Assembly: GCF_000160775.2 (NCBI RefSeq)
Contig: NZ_CM001024.1
Coordinates: 347,016 to 411,015, forward strand
Origin: Aeromicrobium marinum DSM 15272
Lineage (GTDB): Bacteria > Actinomycetota > Actinomycetes > Propionibacteriales > Nocardioidaceae
DNA: 64,000 bases
Reading direction: 5' to 3'
In this document: piece after piece, positions 27,878-38,592 of the stretch
How the letters are laid out: each line of letters begins with the position of its first letter
Position numbering within the stretch: position 1 is the stretch's first letter
The notes under the pieces: model-generated
What the model was told of the DNA's origin: nothing
What the model saw: only the letters and a program-made list of their open reading frames with translations
Databases searched by the model: none
Position numbers and translations under genes: made by a program

Positions 27878-29577
27878 GGCGGTTGCTCGCCCTCGTGGCG
27901 CTCCTGGCGGCCGGCGCCTGCGCCGGACTGCCGACCAGCGGTCCGATCCAGCAGGTCGGCCCCGACGAGCCGCGGGTCGACGCGGTCGTGCGGTACGCCC
28001 CGGCCCCGCCGGTGCCCGGCGCCGAGCCGCAGGAGGTCGTGCGGGGGTTCCTCGACGCCATGCTGGCCTACCCCGTGTCGACCGCGACCGCCTCGGCATA
28101 CCTGACCCCCGACGCGGCCGACGCCTGGCAGTCGTCCGCCGGGGTCCGCATCTATCGTGCGCCGGAGGTGGGCCCTCCGTCGGTCCCTGCCGTCACGGTC
28201 GACGACGGCCGCCCGGTGGCCGTCGAGGTCGAGGTCCGCGAGGACGCCGTGCTCGACGAGACCGGGCACTACCGCGGCACCGACCGGGACGTCACGGAGA
28301 CCTTCGTGCTCGAGCCGGTCGACGGGGAGTGGCGCATCGCCAACCCGCCGGTCGGCCGGATGGTGACGGCCGCCTACTTCGCCTCGTACTTCCGCGTCTT
28401 CGACTCCTTCTTCTTCGACGCGCGCGGGGCCCAGCTGGTGGCCGACCCCGTCCACGTGGCCGTCGGGGAGCAGCTGGCCACCGGACTGATGGCCTCGCTC
28501 ACCGCCGGTCCGCCCACCGCCCTCGCCGGCGAGCTCAGGACCTACCTGCCCGACCCGGAGGCCTGGCAGCCGTCGGTGACGGTCGATGCCGAGGGCGTCG
28601 CCGAGGTCGAGTTCGACGTCGACGGGTCGTCCCTCGACGCCGGCATCCGCAACCGCTGGTCGGCGCAGGTCGTCCGGACCCTGGCCCAGGTGCCGGAGGT
28701 CGAGGGGGTGCGGATCATCACCGCCACCGGCCCGCTGGCCGTCGGCGGGGGCTCCGTCCAGGACCTGGGCGCCTGGCTGCGTTTCGACCCGCCGGAACCG
28801 CGCGGCCGCCCCGGCGCGGTGGTCGACGGCCGGGTCGTGCGGCTGGTCGACGACGCGGCGGAGCCCGTCCCCGGACCCCGGGGCGACGACGCGGGCGGCG
28901 CCACGGTGGTGGCGGTGTCCGAGGACGCCATCGCGGTGTCGGCCGGCGGCGACATCGGCGTCGCCTTCGCCGGCGATCCGGAGGTCGTGGTGCCGGCCGA
29001 GGACGTGGTCTCGCTGGTGTGGGACCCCACGGGGGTGCTGTGGGTCGCCGACCGGCCGGGCGGTGCGCTGCGCATCCGGCTCGTGACGGCGGAGGCCGTC
29101 CGCGACGTGCAGGTCGCGCCGCTCGGAACCGTCACCTCGTTCGCCCTCGACCCCGGGGCGCGGAGGTACGCGGTCACGACCGCGGGGGAGTCCCCGCAGG
29201 TCCTGGTGGGTCTGGTGCAGCGCGACCAGCGATCCGGCGTCACCGGCATCGGGCCGGGACGGGTCGTCGCTCCGGACGCCGCCGCCCCGGCGGCCGTGGT
29301 GTGGACCGGCGCGTCGAGTTTGGCCTTCCTCGCCGACAGCTCCGCCGGCCGACAGGTGTTCACCTCCAGGATCGACGGCTCCCCGGCGGTCGGAGGGGCG
29401 TTCGGAGCGGTCCCACGGCTCCCGGACGTCGGGGCACGCCGGCTCGCGATCGACGTCGGCAGCGCGCCCTCGTGGTACGTCACCGACGACCGCGACCGGC
29501 TGTGGCACCTGAGGGCCGGTGGGTCGTGGCGTTTGCTCGGCCTGCTCGACGTGACCGCGCTGGGCAGCGGCCGCTGA
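27874..29577 (+). CDS. lpqB: Lipoprotein LpqB
   Basis: A 567-residue lipoprotein: signal peptide MRRLLALVALLAAGAC with lipobox AGAC (Cys16), an N-terminal domain with PTSGPIQQV and FLDAMLAY, a GerMN domain about residues 185-300 and a C-terminal beta-propeller-like half. LpqB binds the MtrB sensor domain and affects MtrA phosphorylation and cell-wall integrity. Order and overlap with mtrB are the conserved mtrAB-lpqB operon. The stop is followed by 80 nt before comF. Confidence 0.94.
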   Translation: MRRLLALVALLAAGACAGLPTSGPIQQVGPDEPRVDAVVRYAPAPPVPGAEPQEVVRGFLDAMLAYPVSTATASAYLTPDAADAWQSSAGVRIYRAPEVGPPSVPAVTVDDGRPVAVEVEVREDAVLDETGHYRGTDRDVTETFVLEPVDGEWRIANPPVGRMVTAAYFASYFRVFDSFFFDARGAQLVADPVHVAVGEQLATGLMASLTAGPPTALAGELRTYLPDPEAWQPSVTVDAEGVAEVEFDVDGSSLDAGIRNRWSAQVVRTLAQVPEVEGVRIITATGPLAVGGGSVQDLGAWLRFDPPEPRGRPGAVVDGRVVRLVDDAAEPVPGPRGDDAGGATVVAVSEDAIAVSAGGDIGVAFAGDPEVVVPAEDVVSLVWDPTGVLWVADRPGGALRIRLVTAEAVRDVQVAPLGTVTSFALDPGARRYAVTTAGESPQVLVGLVQRDQRSGVTGIGPGRVVAPDAAAPAAVVWTGASSLAFLADSSAGRQVFTSRIDGSPAVGGAFGAVPRLPDVGARRLAIDVGSAPSWYVTDDRDRLWHLRAGGSWRLLGLLDVTALGSGR

Positions 29578-29659
29578 GCGGTCGTCCACAGGGTGGCGGC
29601 AGCCCCCAGCCGCCCGGTCGCAGCAGGCGGCGGGGCCCGGCGACGGCGACGCTGGTCCG

Positions 29660-30344
29660 GTGGGAGTCGGGCGGAGGATCGTGGTCGACCTCGCCGACCT
29701 GGTGCTCGGGGCGACCTGCCCGGGGTGCGACCGTCCGGCGCTCACCTGGTGCCGCCCGTGCGCCGTGCGGGCGCGACCGACCCCCGGTCCGGTCGACCCG
29801 GCGCCGGTCGCGCTGGTGACGGGACCACCGGTGACCGCTGCGCTGGTCAACACCGAGGTGGTCGCGCGCCTGCTGGTCGGGTGGAAGGAACAGGGACGGT
29901 TCGCCCTGCTCCGGCCCTGGGCGGCGGCCCTCGCGTCCGCCGCCTGTCTGCACGTCGACCCCGGCCGGCCACTGGCGCTGGTGCCGGTGCCGACGGACCC
30001 GGCCCACGTGCGGCGCCGTGGCGGGGACCTCGTGCTCGACCTCACCCGGCTCGCAGCCACCGAGCTGCGACGCACCGGGGTCGAGGTCGTGGCCGCCCCG
30101 TGCCTGCGCCGGCGTCGGCACACCCTCGACCAGCGAGGTCTCGGTGCGAGCGACCGGCAGGCCAACGTGCGAGGAGCGTTCGTCGCGCTGCCCCGCCGCA
30201 TCCCGGCCGACCACGACCTGGTCGTGGTCGACGACATCGTGACGACCGGCGCCACGGCGTCCGAGGCCGTGCGAGCGCTGGCCGCCGCGGGCCGCCCGGT
30301 CCGGGGGGGTTGCCGTCGTCGCGCAGACCCCGCCCCCGCGCTGA
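29660..30344 (+). CDS. ComF family phosphoribosyltransferase-like protein with 3' frameshift
   Basis: A ComF-like protein of about 227 residues. It has a zinc-type N-terminus (ATCPGCDRPALTWCRPCA), the middle PVPTDPAHVRRRGGDLVLDLTR and RRRRHTLDQRGLGASDRQANVRGAF, and the PRPP-loop VVVDDIVTTGATASEA. Function is tied to DNA uptake in Gram-positives but in actinobacteria it is unproven. Near the end a run of seven G (30303-30309) puts the frame out. With six G it would read VRGVAVVAQTPPPR and stop at 30344, the normal ComF ending. As given, the frame continues without a stop into hpf (to 31072). This is either a real frameshift or a base-call error. GTG start at 29660 is uncertain. Confidence 0.75.
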
Positions 30345-30448
30345 CCGGCGAACTTGCACCAAGCCCTTCTCTTTGCCCCCCCGTCGGTCTACGGTCGTCG
30401 GTACGACGTGCACGCATTCTCATCCACCCAACTGCAGGAGGACTGGTC

Positions 30449-31072
30449 ATGGAAATTGTCGTCAAGGGTCGGAACAGTGAGATCTCGGAGCGGTTCAGGA
30501 GCCACGTCGAGGACAAGCTGCAGCGGATCGAGAAGTACGACGCACGTCACCGCATCAACCGCATCGAGGTCGAGGTCACGCACGAGAAGAACCCTCGTCA
30601 GCACGACACCGCCGCGCGGATCGAGCTCACCGTCCGTTCCCGTGGTCCGGTCGTGCGGGCCGAGGCCTGCTCCACCGACCAGCACTCCGCCCTCGACGCC
30701 GTCGTCGACAAGCTGGAGTCCCGTCTGCGCAAGGCCGCGGACCGGCAGCGCATCCACCACGGCCAGCACGCCCCGATGTCGCTCGCGCAGGCCACGGCGG
30801 TCGTCCCCGAGGTCGAGGAGGCCCCGGCCGACGACGATGCCGGCCTCTCGCGCAAGGTCGGACCGCTCGACGTGCAGGGCGACGGCCCGTTGGTGGTGCG
30901 CGAGAAGACGCACCAGACCCATTCGATGACCCTCGACCAGGCTCTCTACGAGATGGAGCTGGTCGGGCACGACTTCTACCTGTTCATGGAGAAGGACTCG
31001 ATGATGCCCAGCGTCGTGTACCGCCGCAAGGGATTCGACTACGGCGTCATCCACCTCGACGTGCAGGACTGA
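30449..31072 (+). CDS. hpf: Ribosome hibernation promoting factor, long form
   Basis: A 207-residue long HPF (Rv3241c type). The N-terminal domain MEIVVKGRNSEISERFRSHV to about residue 105 binds the ribosome decoding centre; a linker of about 35 residues leads to a C-terminal dimerisation domain (about 145-207) with KTHQTHSMTLDQALYEMEL and FYLFMEKDSMMPSVVYRRKG. It dimerises 70S ribosomes in stationary phase. A strong AGGAGGA lies 6 nt before the ATG at 30449, so it is translated by itself even though the comF frame runs through without a stop. A hairpin terminator follows at 31077. Confidence 0.95.
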   Translation: MEIVVKGRNSEISERFRSHVEDKLQRIEKYDARHRINRIEVEVTHEKNPRQHDTAARIELTVRSRGPVVRAEACSTDQHSALDAVVDKLESRLRKAADRQRIHHGQHAPMSLAQATAVVPEVEEAPADDDAGLSRKVGPLDVQGDGPLVVREKTHQTHSMTLDQALYEMELVGHDFYLFMEKDSMMPSVVYRRKGFDYGVIHLDVQD

Positions 31073-31076
31073 CCTG

Positions 31077-31092
31077 GTGTCCGGGGGGACAC
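31077..31092 (+). terminator. Hairpin after hpf
   Basis: GTGTCC and GGACAC form a 6-bp stem around a four-base G loop, 4 nt after the hpf stop. An outer CTGG/CCAG pair could lengthen it. No T-run follows. Confidence 0.45.
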
Positions 31093-31120
31093 GAGGCCAG
31101 CCGGCAGTCCGCGACTGTGA

Positions 31121-31126
31121 CATGAT
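31121..31126 (+). promoter_or_regulatory. -10-like CATGAT before the response regulator
   Basis: CATGAT ends 6 nt before the GTG at 31133. An in-frame GTG at 31130 also exists; the hexamer favours the second. Confidence 0.35.
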
Positions 31127-31132
31127 CGCGTG

Positions 31133-31792
31133 GTGACGTCAGGCGCAGCGCGGATCCGGGTGCTGCTCGTCGACGACCAAGAGCTGTTCCGCCGCGGGGT
31201 CAGCATGGTGCTGAGCGCCGACCCCGATCTCGACCTCGTCGAGGTCGGCAGCGGCGACGAGGCCCTCGAGCAGGTCGCCGAGAACCCGCCCGACGTGGTG
31301 CTGCTGGACGTGCGGATGCCCGAGCGCAGCGGGGTCGAGGTGTGCGCCGCGATCAAGGCGGTCTCGCCGACGACCGGCATCATCATGCTGACCGCCAGCG
31401 ACGAGGAGTCCGACCTCTACGAGTCGATCAAGGGCGGTGCCTCCGGCTACCTGCTGAAGGACGGCTCCACCTACGACCAGGTGGGCGAGGCGGTCCGTCT
31501 GGTCGCGTCGGGTCAGTCCCTCATCAGCCCCACCATGGCCACCAAGCTGCTCGACGAGTTCGTGCAGATCTCCCGCACCCCGGCGCCGGCCGCCAGTCTC
31601 ACCGCCCGCGAGCTGCAGGTGCTGCGGCACGTGGCGAAGGGGTTCAGCAACCGCGAGATCGCCGGTGAGCTGTTCATCAGCGAGAACACGGTCAAGAACC
31701 ACATCCGCAACATCCTCGAGAAGCTGCAGATGAAGTCCCGCATGGAGGCCGCCATGTACGCCGTGCGCAGTCGTCTCGTCGACGACGTCTGA
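31133..31792 (+). CDS. NarL/LuxR-family response regulator (orphan)
   Basis: A 219-residue two-domain regulator. The receiver has DDQELFRRG, phospho-acceptor Asp59 in LLDVRMPERSG, MLTASDEES and LLKDGS. The LuxR-type helix-turn-helix is LTARELQVLRHVAKGFSNREIAGELFIS with NTVKNHIRNILEKL. No kinase gene is next to it. Members of this subgroup lie between hpf and secA in many actinobacteria; the signal and targets are unknown. Confidence 0.9.
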   Translation: MTSGAARIRVLLVDDQELFRRGVSMVLSADPDLDLVEVGSGDEALEQVAENPPDVVLLDVRMPERSGVEVCAAIKAVSPTTGIIMLTASDEESDLYESIKGGASGYLLKDGSTYDQVGEAVRLVASGQSLISPTMATKLLDEFVQISRTPAPAASLTARELQVLRHVAKGFSNREIAGELFISENTVKNHIRNILEKLQMKSRMEAAMYAVRSRLVDDV

Positions 31793-31805
31793 CCCGGTTC
31801 CTCCG

Positions 31806-33038
31806 GTGCCCACCCCGGTGCGGCGGCTGACGCGGACCCAGGCCCGGCGGGTGGCGCTGGCCGCGCAGGGATTCACCCGCCCCCGGCCGCCTGGTCCCGT
31901 GACAGCGCGTCATCTGGCGGCCGTCGTGGGCAGGCTGGGGCTGTTCCAGATCGACTCCGTCAACGTGCTGGCCCGGGCCCACCACCTGCCCCTGTACTCA
32001 CGGGCCGGACCCTACGACCCGGACCTGCTGCACCGGGCCTACGGGCGGGCCCCCCGGCGACTGGTGGAGTACTGGGCGCACGAGGCGGCGCTGCTGGACG
32101 TGCGGCTGTGGCCGGCGTTCGCGTTCCGGCGCGAGCAGCCCGACCGGATGTGGGGCGGGATCGCCCGCGTCGGCGCCGAGCAGCCCGACCTCGTCCGCCG
32201 CGTGCTGGCCGACGTGCGGGCCGCGGGCCCCGTCACCGCGCGGCAGGTCGAGCACGAGGCGCCGACCGATCGTGACCACTGGGGCTGGAACTGGTCGGAC
32301 GCCAAGCACGCCCTGGAGTACCTCTTCTACACCGGCCAGGTCACGTCGGCCGGCCGGACGCCGCAGTTCGAGCGGCTCTACGACCTCACCGAGCGCGTGC
32401 TGCCGGCTGAGGTGCTCGCGGCCCCCGCGCTGTCCCCGGACCAGTGCTACCGCGTGCTCGTCGAGCACGCGGCGTCGGCCCACGGCGTTGCCACGCGCCA
32501 GTGCCTGGCCGACTACTTCCGGCTCCGCCCCGGACCGACCGCGGCCGCCGTCGAGGACCTCGCCGACGAGGGCGTCCTGGTCCCGGCGACCGTGCAGGGG
32601 TGGGACCGACCGGCCTGGCTGCACCGTGATGCGGTGCTGCCACGGGCCGTCCGCGCCCGGGCCCTGCTCAGCCCCTTCGACCCGCTGGTGTTCGAGCGGA
32701 CCCGCACCGAGCGGCTGTTCGACTTCCGGTACCGGCTCGAGATCTACGTGCCGCGCGAGCGCCGGGTCCACGGCTACTACGTGCTGCCGTTCCTCCTCGG
32801 GGACCGGTTGGTGGCCCGGGTCGACCTCGCGGCCGACCGCGCCGCCGGTGTCCTGCGGGTGCACGGTGCGTTCGGGGAGCCGTCGGCTCCGCCGCACACC
32901 GCGGCCGAGCTGGCCGCCGAGCTGTGGCTGATGGCCGGGTGGCTCGGCCTCGAGGACGTCGCGGTGGCGGACCACGGCGACCTCGCCACCGCGCTGGCCG
33001 CCGAGGTGCCGCGACGCTGGAGCGGTCACCTAGACTGA
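31806..33038 (+). CDS. YcaQ/AlkZ-like winged-helix protein (putative DNA glycosylase)
   Basis: A 410-residue protein of the HTH_42 / YcaQ family, which includes AlkZ and E. coli YcaQ, glycosylases that unhook DNA interstrand crosslinks. The opening [16 protein letters not shown] and the motif [21 protein letters not shown] (with a Gln-Ile-Asp that matches the catalytic QxD of the family, about residues 46-48) are present, as are WAHEAALLD and a late [21 protein letters not shown]. Three winged-helix units are expected. Whether this member repairs crosslinks or alkyl adducts cannot be told. It begins with GTG 13 nt after the regulator gene. Confidence 0.85.
   Translation: MPTPVRRLTRTQARRVALAAQGFTRPRPPGPVTARHLAAVVGRLGLFQIDSVNVLARAHHLPLYSRAGPYDPDLLHRAYGRAPRRLVEYWAHEAALLDVRLWPAFAFRREQPDRMWGGIARVGAEQPDLVRRVLADVRAAGPVTARQVEHEAPTDRDHWGWNWSDAKHALEYLFYTGQVTSAGRTPQFERLYDLTERVLPAEVLAAPALSPDQCYRVLVEHAASAHGVATRQCLADYFRLRPGPTAAAVEDLADEGVLVPATVQGWDRPAWLHRDAVLPRAVRARALLSPFDPLVFERTRTERLFDFRYRLEIYVPRERRVHGYYVLPFLLGDRLVARVDLAADRAAGVLRVHGAFGEPSAPPHTAAELAAELWLMAGWLGLEDVAVADHGDLATALAAEVPRRWSGHLD
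33031..33036 (+). promoter_or_regulatory. -10 box TAGACT in the secA leader
   Basis: TAGACT lies 60 nt before the secA start, overlapping the end of the YcaQ-like gene. Unlike the other promoters here, it leaves a leader of about 54 nt carrying an AGGAAG ribosome binding site. Confidence 0.4.
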
Positions 33039-33096
33039 TCGCCAGATCCCGGCCACGGGCCGGATCGTCACGCCCACCGTCAGGAAGTGCATCGTC

Positions 33097-35832
<2,736 letters not shown>

Positions 35833-35841
35833 CCCCAGCCC

Positions 35842-36324
35842 CTACGCCCAGCAGAGTGCGGTGCAGCGCCACTGCCGACCCCCGCGGTGGTCGGTGACCA
35901 GCTCGAGCCGGACCGCGATCGCGCGGGACCGGCCCCGGTGGACCATGCGGCCGGCGATCTCGGCGATCTGGTCGTCGACCATCGAGACGTGGACCGAGAC
36001 GATGCGGGCGCCCGAGGCGGTGCCGGGCCGGCGGGGGCTCCGGGCGTGCACGGTCAGGCGGGCCTGCAGGGCCTGGTAGACGTCGGGCGACATCCAGGCG
36101 GCGAGCTGGCGCGCCGGGCGGTCGCCGGTCAGCACCTCGACCAGCGCCTGCAGGAACCGGGCCGACCGCTCGCGCAGCGGCTTGGCGGCCGCGTCCTCGC
36201 CGCGCTCGATCGGGACCGGCAGGACCGGTCGCACGGCCGGGAACGGCAACGGGATCTGGTGGTCGTCGCCTGCGTGGTCGAAGCGCCGGTGGGGCACGAC
36301 GGCCAGTGCGGTGGCTGATCTCAT
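35842..36324 (-). CDS. Rv3235 family protein
   Basis: A 160-residue actinobacterial protein (Rv3235 family). An N-terminal Pro-rich segment (IPLPFPAVRPVLPVP) is followed by a helical and beta domain with FLQALVEVLTGDRPARQLAAWMSPDVY and a final IAVRLELV-RWRCTALCWA-like strand. No catalytic motif is seen. ATG overlaps the stop of the LysM gene (ATGA) and has AGGAG 8-10 nt upstream, so both are co-expressed. Confidence 0.85.
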   Translation of the reverse strand: MRSATALAVVPHRRFDHAGDDHQIPLPFPAVRPVLPVPIERGEDAAAKPLRERSARFLQALVEVLTGDRPARQLAAWMSPDVYQALQARLTVHARSPRRPGTASGARIVSVHVSMVDDQIAEIAGRMVHRGRSRAIAVRLELVTDHRGGRQWRCTALCWA

Positions 36325-36929
36325 GGCAGGAGCTCCTGGGGGACGGTCAGCCGGTGGCCGGGGTGGATGAGGTCGGGGTCGTCGCCGATCACGGCGTGGT
36401 TGGCGGCGTGCCAGACCACGACGGCCGCGGCGATCCGGTCGGGAGGCGCCCCGGGTGCCAGCCGGGCGGCAGCGATGGCCCAGAGCGTGTCGCCGGGCGC
36501 GACCGTCACGGTCGGAGCGGTCGGGAGGCTCTCGGCGGGCAGCGTGGCGGGTGCCACCACGGACGGCCGGTCGGGAAGCATGAGGCCGTCGAGCTGCCCG
36601 CGGCCGGACTGTTCGGCTGCGGCGGGCAGCACCGCACCGGCGCCGACCGCTCCGACCACCACGAGATGGAAGGCCAGTCGCGGGACCATGCGCCGGCGTC
36701 TCGTGCCGGCTCGGCCGTGGACGATCCCGTGTCCGGTGGCGACGACGACGAGCACGGCCAGCACCCATGCGGACAGGCCGAGGTGCAGGAGAGTGACGAG
36801 GCCACCGACCAGGCCGGGCAGGTCGCGACCGCTGAGGGCGTCGATCGCAGCCGGGGCAGCCGGCCCCGAGACGGTGATGCCGGCGAGGGCACACCCCACG
36901 ACCACGCGACCGGCAGTGGTGAGCGCCAT
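36321..36929 (-). CDS. LysM-domain membrane protein
   Basis: A 202-residue protein with three or so N-terminal helices (about residues 5-25, 38-65, 82-105) and an extracellular LysM domain at the C-terminus: VAPGDTLWAIAAARL, then HAANHAVIGDDPDLIHPGHRLTVP. LysM binds peptidoglycan glycan strands. The start ATG at 36929 has GGGGG 3-7 nt upstream. It is the first gene of a two-gene minus-strand operon with the Rv3235-family gene. The upstream 115 nt separate it from a divergent gene and contain a palindrome. Confidence 0.85.
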   Translation of the reverse strand: MALTTAGRVVVGCALAGITVSGPAAPAAIDALSGRDLPGLVGGLVTLLHLGLSAWVLAVLVVVATGHGIVHGRAGTRRRRMVPRLAFHLVVVGAVGAGAVLPAAAEQSGRGQLDGLMLPDRPSVVAPATLPAESLPTAPTVTVAPGDTLWAIAAARLAPGAPPDRIAAAVVVWHAANHAVIGDDPDLIHPGHRLTVPQELLP

Positions 36930-36963
36930 GATCCCCCGATCGATGCATTTGACGACGTTTGAT

Positions 36964-36976
36964 GACATCTGATGTC
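36964..36976. promoter_or_regulatory. 13-bp palindrome GACATCTGATGTC in a divergent promoter region
   Basis: Perfect inverted repeat with one central base, flanked by direct TTGACGA repeats (36949-36955 and 36978-36984). It lies 35-47 nt upstream of the LysM start and about 70 nt upstream of the gene at 37045. A regulator binding site is plausible; which protein binds is unknown. Confidence 0.35.
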
Positions 36977-37032
36977 GTTGACGAGCAGTGAAGTGCATCC
37001 TGGCCCGCCGGTCAAGGGGTCATCCCCAGGCG

Positions 37033-37038
37033 TAGCCT
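37033..37038 (+). promoter_or_regulatory. -10 box TAGCCT before the gene at 37045
   Basis: TAGCCT ends 6 nt before the ATG at 37045; leaderless arrangement. Confidence 0.5.
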
Positions 37039-37044
37039 CGTCCC

Positions 37045-37548
37045 ATGCGATGGGACCGGTTGTTCGCCGACCTGGAGGCGCGGGCGGAGGGGGAGGACCT
37101 CGACGAGCGGGACGTCCTGGTGTCCGAGCTCCTCGACGGTGAATGGTCAGGAACCGGCTGGAACGATCTGCTCGACGGTGCCGTCGTGCTCGACGTCGCC
37201 GGCCTCGGCCGGGTCGAGGGCGTCGTCCGGCTGGCGACGCCGACCCTGGTGCGCCTCGATGTCGGGACCCACACCCTCGTGGTCGACCTGGGGGCCGTCC
37301 GCGGCCTGGTCACGGACGGGTCGCGGCGGCCGGCCGAGATCGGACCGGTGACCGGGCGGCTCGGATGGGGTCACGTCATGCGGGCGCTGGCGGTCGACGA
37401 CGCCGAGGTGCGGGTCCACCGGACCGACGGTGCGGTGCTCGACGGCCGGGTCGACGTCGTCGGCCGGGACTTCGTCCGCCTGGACGCCGGCGGCGGGCGA
37501 CCCGTCGTGGTGCCGTTCGCGGCCGTGGCGGCGATCAGGAGTCGGTGA
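37045..37548 (+). CDS. Conserved hypothetical protein, small beta-barrel-like
   Basis: A 167-residue acidic protein. The N-terminal half is helical (DRLFADLEARAEGEDLDERDVL). The rest is rich in Val and short strands with two similar units (AVVLDVAGLGRVEGVVRLATPTLVRLDVG and GAVLDGRVDVVGRDFVRLDAGG), which recalls an Sm-like or barrel repeat. Related proteins occur at this place in other actinobacteria, but no function is known. It overlaps the 3' end of the convergent HTH gene by 14 nt. Confidence 0.7.
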   Translation: MRWDRLFADLEARAEGEDLDERDVLVSELLDGEWSGTGWNDLLDGAVVLDVAGLGRVEGVVRLATPTLVRLDVGTHTLVVDLGAVRGLVTDGSRRPAEIGPVTGRLGWGHVMRALAVDDAEVRVHRTDGAVLDGRVDVVGRDFVRLDAGGGRPVVVPFAAVAAIRSR

Positions 37549-37783
37549 AGACGTCGTCGTCGCGGGACGGCTCCCGGTCGTCCGCCGACGGCCCGGTGCG
37601 GTCGTACTGCCGCTGGATGTAGTCCTCGAGCTCGACCTGCTCGATCCGCCACTGCCCGCGACCGCCGATCTGGATCCCGCGGAGGTCACCGGACCGCACG
37701 AGGGAGTACACCTGTCGCACCGTCACGTTCAGGACCTCGGCGACATCGGCCAAGGTCAGGAACCGAGGACTGGCAGCAGGCAT
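37535..37783 (-). CDS. Excisionase/BldC-type helix-turn-helix protein
   Basis: An 82-residue protein with one MerR/excisionase-like winged HTH: RFLTLADVAEVLNVTVRQVYSLVRSGDLRGIQIGGRG, then QWRIEQVELEDYIQRQYD. The tail is acidic. It lies between the LysM locus and a Tad-like locus. Size resembles BldC, but the recognition helix differs, so a BldC role is not claimed. It is a chromosomal gene to the left of the prophage, not a phage excisionase. Confidence 0.8.
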   Translation of the reverse strand: MPAASPRFLTLADVAEVLNVTVRQVYSLVRSGDLRGIQIGGRGQWRIEQVELEDYIQRQYDRTGPSADDREPSRDDDVFTDS

Positions 37784-37926
37784 GTGTCCCAGTTTCGCAC
37801 GGTCCAGTGTCAGTCCGTCGGAGTGCGCCCGCTGCTGTGGAGAACGTCACCGGGTCTGGACGGGACGGCCCGGACTCGGTAGACATGGCGCATGATCACC
37901 TGGCGGGGGCCTGGGGTAGCGGGCGG

Positions 37927-38592
37927 ATGAGCACCACGGACGAGGGCACCAGGACGGCCGGCGCGCGTCCGGCACGGCGGTTGCAACTGAGGCGCTGGCG
38001 AGATCCGCGCCTGCTGGCCGGGGTGCTGGTGCTGCTCACCACGACGACCGTGGGTGCGCGCTGGGTCGCCACGTCCGACGACACCGTGCAGTACTGGATG
38101 CTGGCCGACGCGGTGACGGCGGGCGACCCCGTGCAGCGGGCCGACCTCGTGGCGACCTCGGTCCGCTGGTCGGACTCCACCGCCGAGGGCTATCTCGCCG
38201 TCGACGACGACCTGCCGGCCGCGCTGGGCTCCTTGCGGTGGACGCGGGACGGACGGGCCGGTGACCTGCTCGACCGTGCCGCGGTGCAGGTCGGCGGGGA
38301 CCGGACGACGCGGGAGGTCCCCCTGAACGTCACGGTCGGAGCGTTTCCCCCGGGCCTGGCGCGGGGACAGCTGGTCGACGTCTGGGTCGGCCCCGGCCCC
38401 GGTGACGACTCCGTGGAACCGGCGGTGCTGGTGCTCGACGGCGTCCGGGTGCTGCAGGCCGGTGAGCCGTCGTCCTCGGTGGGGACCGAGCTCAGTCGCA
38501 CCGTCGTGGTCGACGCCGGTGACGCGGGCGTCGACGGCGGCCAGGTGGCGCGACTCGCCTCCGGTCACGTCACCGTCGTCGGCGTGCCGTGA
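37927..38592 (+). CDS. SAF-domain protein (CpaB-like, Tad pilus locus)
   Basis: A 221-residue protein with one N-terminal helix (about residues 25-47, PRLLAGVLVLLTTTTVGARWV) and an extracytoplasmic SAF domain with YWMLADAVTAGDPVQRADL. SAF/CpaB proteins take part in Tad/Flp pilus assembly, and the next gene is a CpaE/TadZ-like ATPase. In-frame starts also exist at 37807 and 37885; ATG at 37927, with a GGGCGG before it, gives a normal short cytoplasmic N-terminus. The stop overlaps the next GTG. Confidence 0.75.
   Translation: MSTTDEGTRTAGARPARRLQLRRWRDPRLLAGVLVLLTTTTVGARWVATSDDTVQYWMLADAVTAGDPVQRADLVATSVRWSDSTAEGYLAVDDDLPAALGSLRWTRDGRAGDLLDRAAVQVGGDRTTREVPLNVTVGAFPPGLARGQLVDVWVGPGPGDDSVEPAVLVLDGVRVLQAGEPSSSVGTELSRTVVVDAGDAGVDGGQVARLASGHVTVVGVP

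Noticed and set aside
29660..31072. A true ComF-HPF fusion protein
   Set aside because: hpf has its own AGGAGGA and ATG, and the ComF end is restored by removing a single G from a G tract. The linker between them has no conserved character.
37535..37783. Phage excisionase
   Set aside because: Although the HTH is of the excisionase type, the gene lies left of the host gene that the phage interrupts, among chromosomal genes.
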